A DNA stretch of 64,000 nucleotides from Xiphydria camelus (lineage: Eukaryota; Arthropoda; Insecta; Hymenoptera; Xiphydriidae): positions 31,899,250-31,963,249 of the forward strand of contig OY783192.1 in NCBI GenBank assembly GCA_963678675.1. Reading direction: 5' to 3'. The first letter of the stretch is position 1; the number at the start of each line of letters is the position of its first letter. A program made the position numbers and the translations under genes. This document shows positions 57,668 through 64,000 of the stretch, in pieces. The notes under the pieces were generated by a model. It ran no database searches. It saw only the letters and a list, made by a program, of their open reading frames with translations, and was not told the DNA's origin.

Positions 57668-60600
57668 CACATAGGGCAAAATGACGCATTTACGGCGACA
57701 TAAGTAGGAAAATCCGAATACAATAATATAAGTTTATTTCATTGGCAAAGTATTCCGAAATACCTAGTTACTTAGAAACAATAAAAGATTTTTAGAAGGG
57801 ATCAAGACAGTGTTGAACAAATGGTCCTATTGCTTACCTGCTGTCAGGTAGCCGTGCGCGCAACCATTATCGTGCCAAACTCAGTGCTAGTAAGTTGTGT
57901 GAATTTGCAGTTGCCGCGAAGTAAATCAAAAACTTTTAACATGGAGGAGTTACCATGTTGTAAGTACTCTAAATTAACGTATTTATTAACAATGTAAATC
58001 TAATTTTTATCATCCAATTCAATCAATCATCTACACAGAGTGAAATTTGCATTTTTTGCTTATTATTTGGTTTCATGGAAGCTTTTAAAAAAAGTTTTAT
58101 CGAGTTTCGCTTTGAGTGCTAGCTTAATCGATAGCCTTGAATGTTGGCTATACGTGAAAACTAGTTTTTTTGCACATATTTGCACATCTTAGAATTTTTC
58201 GGTTTTCTTTCTAGGTAGTCGAGACGATTCCATGGAAGCTCCGAAGTGTATTACAAGAGAAGAACTATATTTAGTCTTAAGAAGTGAACGTTTTTGCAAG
58301 TTTTCGCTAACAAAGTATTACGAACGATTGTATAAATATATCTTGAACAGTTTAAATTTCGTAACATGCCCTTTAGACTTTAAAAAATCTGTAAAATCCT
58401 CAATTAAAACTTTTGTTACGAATTTATTTGTGAAATTGAAAAAGTGTCATCGGATTCACGACCGACTTATTAAAAACCATAAAGACTGATTAAACAAAGA
58501 GTTTAAACTTCCACACTTAAAGCAAGCTCTTCAGATTACTCCACAAAAACGGATTGAAGGCAGACCGAAAAAGAAGTTTAAAGCAATGTCACAGCGTTCT
58601 AAACAACGGAATGTGCAGACGCTTGTTAAGAATGTTTCTGCAGAACAACTGTCTTTTGCAACTGAATCGTGTTTAGTGAGGTCCGGAAAGCGCAAAGCTG
58701 CAAAGGTGGTGAAATTAGCTTTGCAAGCTTCACCAAGGAGTTTGAAAAGAATGGAACAAGCCCAAGCGAAAGGATCAACTAATGCGGTGAAGTCGTACAC
58801 GCCCGAAGAAGCGTTAGCTCTGATTGTTGATACGAGTATGACCAAAGAAGACTACTTGAAAGTGCAACGGGGAGCAAAAGCTAGAGGAGCTAACATCTAT
58901 CCTGCTTACAATGTCATTTCGCAGATAAAGAAAACTTGCTATCCGGAAAATATATCAGTTTCGGAGAATGATGCAAGAATTGCCATTCAAAGTTTATTGG
59001 ATCATACCGTTAGTAGACTTTTCGAAGTCCAGCGCGAAGTAATTGTCCTGCATCTTCCTCCAGAAGTGTATGTCGTCGATGTTTTTTACAAATGGGGGCT
59101 GGATGGCAGCGGAGGGCACAATATTTACAAGCAACACTTTACAAACAATCCGAGGTACTCAGACTCTAACATTATTTTAAGTACTATTGCTCCCTTGGAA
59201 ATATCTATAGTTAAAGGTGGGAAAAAACTTGTTTTCTGGCAAAACTCCAGCCCATCATCAACGAGGTGGTGTCGCCCTATTGGCTTTAACTTAGTCAAAG
59301 AAACAAATGCAACATCTCAACAAGAACATGCTATCGTTCAGCAGCAACTACAGGCTATTAGGCCTACAACTATTTGTTTGAATGCGGAGAAAAATATTCA
59401 ATTTAATCACATTCCAATATGCACCATGATGGATGGCAAGACTTGTAACGCTTTGACCGGCACTTCATCAACCCAGGCATGTAATATTTGTAAAGTAACT
59501 CCAACAGATATTAATAATTTGGAGAAAGTATTGACACAGCCTTGTGATACATCAGCTTATAAATATGGGATACCGATTCTGCACACATATTTAAGATGTT
59601 TTGAATTCCTGTTACATATTTCATATAAAATTGAAAGAAAAGAATGGCAAACAAGAGGCAAAGAAGCAAAAGAAGAAGTGAAGGAGAGAAAAAAGAAACT
59701 AGCAGATTTATTTTATGACAAAGTAGGTTTAGTTGTCGATCAACCCAAGCAAGGAGGGGGAAACACAAACGATGGGAATACTGCGCGAAAGTTTTTTGAA
59801 AATATAGATACTGTTGCTGAAATTATCGGAATTGACAAAAATCTGCTAACCAGATTTTCAAATATTTTAAAAGCTCTATCTAGCTGCCATTATATAAATG
59901 TTCATGCTTTCCGAACGTACTGCTTTGAAACGGCAAAAATCTGCGTCCAACAGTATGGATGGTACAAGATGAGCGCATCTGTGCATAAATTATTGGTCCA
60001 CAGCAGCGACATTATAGCCTCTTTGCCATTACCTGTGGGTCAGCTATCAGAAGATGTACTGGAAGCCAGTCAAAAGGAATATAAAAATATAAGGCTATTC
60101 CACTCTAGAAAGACTTCTAGAGAAGATACTAATACGGATATTATACATTGGATGTGCATAAACTCCGATCCCGTTATAAGTTCGTTGAGAGCTAAACAAA
60201 ACAAAATTAATAAAAAAGGGTTTAATGCGGAGGTACATACATTGCTCGCAATGCCCACTTATTTCGACGATAATGGGGCGAATGATACAATTGAAAATAA
60301 TAGTGATGAGGAAGACGATAGAGATAAGTGAATAATAGTAATAATTAATAATTATAAAAAATATATATATAACAAAAAATGGAGATAGAAATATTGTAAA
60401 AAACAATTTTAAAAAGATAATCGAAAACAAAACAAACAACAAATATATTAATAATAGTTTATTTCAATTTTGTTTAATTTTGTTGCGATATCGAAATTAA
60501 AATAACCTAGAAAAAAAATATTGTGTAGGGTACTTTTAATTCCTTATTTCGACTTACGATTAGGTAATAAGTATTTATTATACAAGAGAATACAAATTCT

Positions 60601-60729
60601 TACTTCTAAAATCCAAAATGACTTCAATTTAGGTAAGAAACAGTAAAAATAGCTAAGGAAGGTATTTTTTAAACAGTTTTTTATAATAAATAGTTTTGGC
60701 GCCGTAAATGTGTCATTTTGCCCTATGTG
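57668..60729 (+). mobile_element. Complete Transib-family transposon
   Basis: 30-bp terminal inverted repeats (57668-57697 and 60700-60729), starting CACATAGGGCAAAATGAC, differ at one position. They are flanked by a 5-bp direct repeat, AGACG, at 57663-57667 and 60730-60734. Transib elements are known for CAC-starting termini related to V(D)J recombination signal heptamers and for 5-bp target duplications. The 3062-bp element contains one two-exon transposase gene. The matched ends and intact duplication indicate a young or well-preserved insertion. Confidence 0.92.
57941..60331 (+). pseudogene. Transib transposase (RAG1-related), one in-frame stop
   Basis: Two exons. The short first exon 57941-57959 (MEELPC plus one base) joins 58215 through a GTAAGT donor and TTTCTTTCTAG acceptor. 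The second exon ends at 60331. The frame is 711 codons, the family's usual size, but codon 98 (58487-58489) is TGA; the frame is otherwise open on both sides. If the internal ATG at 58586 were used, 581 residues remain. Likely catalytic residues are D303 (KWGLDGSGGHNIYKQ), D413 (TMMDGKTCNALTG) and E623 (LSEDVLEASQKEY), with a zinc-binding-type CNIC at 429-432. These match the DDE core shared with vertebrate RAG1. The C-terminus is acidic. Role: cut-and-paste transposition. Without readthrough or use of the internal start it is probably inactive. Confidence 0.88.
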
Positions 60730-60734
60730 AGACG

Positions 60735-61273
60735 GGTCGAAATAATCCGTCTCCCGCATTAGCTATACCTGTATACCTATTGTAACATATATCGCTATCT
60801 TTCGAACAGTCATAATGACAACGCAGGCGATCTGTTTCGGCGAATCTAGGCGATTCGCATTTCCACACCTTTCCTGAATTGACGACACACTGGATTGACG
60901 AAGTTCATGTATGAGCCCCACGTGAGATAAAGTGCATCTCTTTTTAACCACTCTTTCGTCCAAATGGCTCTCTTTTTTCGTTTCCTCTGCTGGTGTGTTA
61001 AAATAACAATTGCAGCTGCGTATTTTTCTTGCGACATATTTATACTGTCAATGTAAAATCGTAATATCACTATCGAAGCCGGCAGAAAACGGACGCATTC
61101 GGTGAGCAAAATTGTAGGTGTAGTTTGAGTAGGGTAAATGATACAGTCATTGGCCATGCGATAGTGATTGGCCCCCCCTCATAACAAATGCATTCGATAG
61201 AAAGAGGAAGCGATAGGCCAATTACTGTATAATTTCGTTTGCTTAAAAGGCCAATCACTGGGGTTTTTGCCCT
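60735..61273. other. No gene recognised
   Basis: Between the Transib element and the long foldback. A 103-codon minus-strand frame at 60846-61157 shows no domain. A weak inverse repeat (GGCCAATTACTGTATAAT near 61215, ATGATACAGTCATTGGCC near 61138) is present. Confidence 0.45.
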
Positions 61274-62028
61274 ATTAGTGGAATCAATCTAGACTTCGTA
61301 CACAAAAAGTTAGGCTTCAGGGCATGAAAATTACACCAATCGATAGCTGCAAGTCCCAATATTAACATATCAAAATGTATCATCTGTCAAAAAATTCCCG
61401 GGAAAATTTATAATTAATTAAAAACCATCGAAGTTTTGGCCCTAAGCCACTTTAATCATTCATTTCTCCTATATTATTTACTCGATCAAAAAAATGAAGC
61501 TACCAATCTGTAGCGGGAAAAATTTACTATAAAATTGATGCGAGAACCTACATGACAAAATGCATGGTTAATTTATAATAATTTGTTGAAAGTCCCGGTG
61601 TACGAAAGTACATAAGCTGCGCATGGCGCGTATTACGTGGTCGCTTTGGGAACAGCTAATTGCTTGGCGAAACATGCTCAGAAATTACTTTTGTACACCG
61701 GGACTTTCAAAAAATTATTACAAACTAACCGTGCATTTTGTCATGTAGGTTCTCGCATCAATTTTATAGTAAATTTTCCCCGCTACAAATTGGTAGCTTC
61801 ATTTTTTTGATCGAGTAAATAATATAGGAGAAATTAATGATTAAAGTGGCTTAGGGCCAAAACTTCGATAGTTTTTAATTAATTATAAATTTTCCCGGGA
61901 ATTGACAGATGATACATTTTGATATGTTAATATTGAGACCTCCAGCTATCGATTGGTCTAATTTTCATGCCCTGAAGCTCAACTTCTTGTATACCATATA
62001 TCGAAAATGTCTAGATTGATTCCACTAT
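61274..62028. mobile_element. Long foldback element, about 340-bp arms
   Basis: From TTAGTGGAATCAATCTAGAC to GTCTAGATTGATTCCACTAT, with arms matching at most positions. Inner landmarks are TTTGGCCCTAAGCCACTTTA against TAAAGTGGCTTAGGGCCAAA, and GAAAGTCCCGGTGTAC against GTACACCGGGACTTTC. The loop is about 70 bp (about 61613-61690). No coding capacity. Transcription across it would give a long double-stranded RNA. Confidence 0.9.
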
Positions 62029-62082
62029 ATCGATAACGGTCTGCCGGCCAGGACTAACAGTCGGCTGAACGTGTATGGGGTC

Positions 62083-62700
62083 TTTTAAGGATGTTTCGCC
62101 CGTATTGTAGAGGGGAGGTGAGGTGGAAGGAACAGTACGATTTTCGTCAGTGTTCCAATCCCTGACAAAAAAAATGATTCTTTAATAACCTCCTTGAAGT
62201 TATATTTCATGATATCGGTCGAGCCATTATTTTTCTGTAACTTTACTTTATTATCTGTATCCTTAAAGTGTGTCAAAAAAGTTATAGAAAAATATTTTAT
62301 AATTATTTTTAAAATATTGAAGCGGTCGGGAACAGCGGCAATGTCGCCCCATAGAGTGTTATAGAGAAGTGTAGTGGCACAAGTTGCCTCACTAGAGCTT
62401 ACTAGTTAAAATCCCGAATTATTAACAACATCCAACAAAAATAATATAAATTATAGTGAAAAGTGCTGTTTAAATGTAAAAACATTAATCATAACGATTA
62501 ATAATTTTCACAAAACGTGAGCTCTCCGTATACGCTACACAGAAGATGTAACGCTTTTAACTCCAACTTTTGCCACTAGAGTGCATGAGAGTACCCATGC
62601 ACGATCCCTATAGGCGGCGAGCGAATATTGTTTAGCAGCGCCTCTCCTAGGCGAACCGAAATATTTATTACGGGAACTGACCAGAGTCACTTATTGTTAG
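62083..62700. other. No gene recognised
   Basis: AT-rich. A 63-codon minus-strand frame at 62085-62276 has no domain. Nothing supportable seen. Confidence 0.4.
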
Positions 62701-62904
62701 GTCGGGTGTCCACCGGGTCGGGCTGACCAGAATGAATCGCTAAGCCGATCGCTGAGCACTTGAGTATATCTATATATACCCAATCTGTATATCTATATAT
62801 ACCCAATCTGTATATCTATATATACCCAATCTGTATATATATATACACCCAAGTGCCCAGCGATCGGCCCAATTGTGGTCGGCCCGATCCGGTGGACATC
62901 CGGC
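62701..62904. mobile_element. Small TIR element with an internal minisatellite
   Basis: GTCGGGTGTCCACCGGGTCGGG on the left pairs with CCCGATCCGGTGGACATCCGG on the right, then GCCGATCGCTGAGCACTTG with CAAGTGCCCAGCGATCGGC. Between these arms is an AT-rich minisatellite. Non-coding. Confidence 0.8.
62765..62850. repeat. 23-bp minisatellite, three units and a partial fourth
   Basis: The unit TATATCTATATATACCCAAT plus CTG is repeated exactly at 62765, 62788 and 62811, followed by a degenerate fourth unit. It occupies the loop of the surrounding TIR element. Confidence 0.9.
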
Positions 62905-63251
62905 CTTGTAGTTAAGTGACCGTAGGACCTGATGTGTCAATGTCAACTTGCTGGCAATGGATACTATAATTTATTTCAGCTTTCAGGCTGTAAAATTTAT
63001 GCATCATAATGATGCTTCGTATAAAAATGGCCTAAAATTAGTCTTTTCTAAACATGTTTTAAATGCGAGTAAGCGCACACACACACAAATGTGGTATAAC
63101 CGTCAAATTTCTGTGATAGAAGACCGTGTGATTCGCCAGACATCAGTAACTCTTAATCCATATTCAGTTACTTTAGAAGTAAGTAGTCAATAGCTTTCCC
63201 CTTGCGACTTTGTCCGCGTGAATCACGAAATAATCTCTTCTTTATTTTACT
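62905..63251. other. No gene recognised
   Basis: An 81-codon plus-strand frame (62948-63193) has a plausible amino-acid mix (AVKFMHHNDASYKNGLK, TQMWYNRQISV) but no family I can name. It may be a transposon-protein scrap. Left unassigned. Confidence 0.35.
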
Positions 63252-63500
63252 CCCTTAAGGGAGTTGGTATATAGATAGTAGATATATAAAAAAAACGTGC
63301 GTATTCAAATGCAACGTTGTATTAAAATTTCAAAGCAATCGGTGAAAAACTTTCGGAAATTTAAGATACATTTTTATTCATTTACCCCCTTAAGAAGTAG
63401 GTATATAAAGAGTAGGTATATATGGAAAACGCGCGTATTCGAATGCAACGTTATGTCCAAATTTCAAAGCAATCGGTAAAGAACTTTCGGAGATCTTATG
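63252..63500. repeat. Two diverged tandem units of about 135 bp
   Basis: Both units start CCCTTAAG, contain a GTATATA-rich stretch, then CGTATTC-AATGCAACGTT and ATTTCAAAGCAATCGGT, and end in AACTTTCGGA. The units start at 63252 and 63387 and differ at roughly a fifth of positions. Confidence 0.8.
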
Positions 63501-63654
63501 ACGCGGTCTCAACGTGTCGATATTGACGTGACACATGCACAATACAGGTATGTAGTGCTCTCGCCCAGTTTATGACCCTGTGAGATCGCGACGTTAGACC
63601 TTGAAGGAACGAATATAACATTTTTATTTAAACGTGTATATGGAAGATAGAAGA

Positions 63655-63800
63655 AGATAGATAGCGGTGTTTATTAGAACGGGTATTGCGGAAAGCGGTT
63701 CATTACGACTCGTCCAGTAATTAATCCTTCCGGGAAAGGTGCATGGCTGCGGGCTCATTGACAGCCTAAATTCGCCAAAACCTACCGCTTCGCCATTGTG
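63655..63800 (+). repeat. Dispersed repeat R1, partial copy
   Basis: GATAGCGGTGTTTATTAG, AGCGGTTCATTACGACTCG, AATTAATCCTTCCGGGAAAGG and TTCGCCAAAACCTACCGC in the family's usual order. Confidence 0.75.
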
Positions 63801-63835
63801 ACTGATTTACAAAATGTATCAAGTGACTTGAGTTT

Positions 63836-63945
63836 GTGTTAATATGTGTTCCGTGGCAAGGGGACTTCTATGTCATTTCTTACCGCTCACTATCATCGCA
63901 ACCTAAGTAACGCGCCAATCTAGATCTAATCTCTACATCGATCGC
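63836..63945. repeat. Inverted partner of 57323-57432
   Basis: GTGTTAATATGTGTTCCG ... CTAATCTCTACATCGATCGC, inverse of the block at 57323. The 6.5 kb between the two blocks contains the Transib and foldback nest. Confidence 0.85.
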
Positions 63946-64000
63946 GAACAGTGTATGGCTTTCCTGGATAAACCAGGTATCAAAATTCCCCAATTGTCCA

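Larger units (their letters stand above)
57441..62082. mobile_element. Outer TIR pair enclosing Transib and a foldback
   Basis: GGTCCCCATACACGTTCAGTC at 57441 pairs with the inverse of AGTCGGCTGAACGTGTATGG at 62059-62082. Both ends continue with a CGGCCGGC-like sequence (GCCGGCC on the right). The residual interior outside the two nested elements is non-coding. Whether the pair is one transposon or two insertions is unresolved. Confidence 0.55.

Noticed and set aside
59511..59768. Minus-strand leucine-rich frame within the Transib gene
   Set aside because: Antisense shadow of a lysine/glutamate-rich part of the transposase.
62948..63193. 81-codon plus-strand frame with a plausible composition
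   Set aside because: No family could be named and there is no supporting context; mentioned only as an unassigned stretch.

Overview
The window is nuclear DNA from an insect, probably a hymenopteran such as an ant (inference). The evidence is a metazoan U2AF large subunit, an insect-style windei/ATF7IP gene with GT-AG introns, a STAR-family KH-protein first exon, and a dense load of small DNA transposons mixed with CpG-rich stretches. There are no bacterial operons, CRISPR arrays or rRNA genes.

Three host genes are recognisable, all on the minus strand. From right to left they are a windei/ATF7IP homologue (eleven coding exons, 54798 down to 48740, 717 aa), an intronless U2AF65/U2af50 homologue (41498-40212, 428 aa), and the first coding exon of a Sam68/KHDRBS-like STAR protein (35836-35620). 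No later exon of the STAR gene was recognised, so the left 35 kb may be its first intron. windei partners the H3K9 methyltransferase SETDB1 (eggless). U2AF recognises the 3' splice site. STAR proteins bind pre-mRNA.

The rest is mobile-element sediment. The left half (1-39 kb) is sparse, with many 0.2-0.5 kb TA-flanked MITEs. Several families have unrelated interiors but share a CACTGAGAAAAAT-like end. It also holds a frameshifted DUF7869 element with 38-bp inverted repeats (8803-10346), small TTAA-flanked piggyBac-like elements, and perfect or near-perfect hairpins. The 39-48 kb stretch has a mariner deletion derivative, a foldback element with a tRNA-like sequence in each arm, a piggyBac-like element, and a Harbinger-like element with a TAA target duplication. 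Windei intron 1 holds a non-LTR retrotransposon fragment split by an inverted-repeat element that contains a further palindrome. The right end (55-64 kb) is a nest of repeats containing a structurally complete Transib (RAG1-related) transposon: 30-bp terminal inverted repeats, a 5-bp target duplication, and a two-exon transposase broken by one in-frame TGA.

The most interesting observations are the Transib copy, a repeated promoter-like module (TATA box plus CCAAT box, 70 bp apart) upstream of both U2AF and windei in the sense orientation, the tRNA-bearing foldback, and the shared termini of otherwise unrelated MITEs. Homology calls are from recalled family signatures; no database search was possible.
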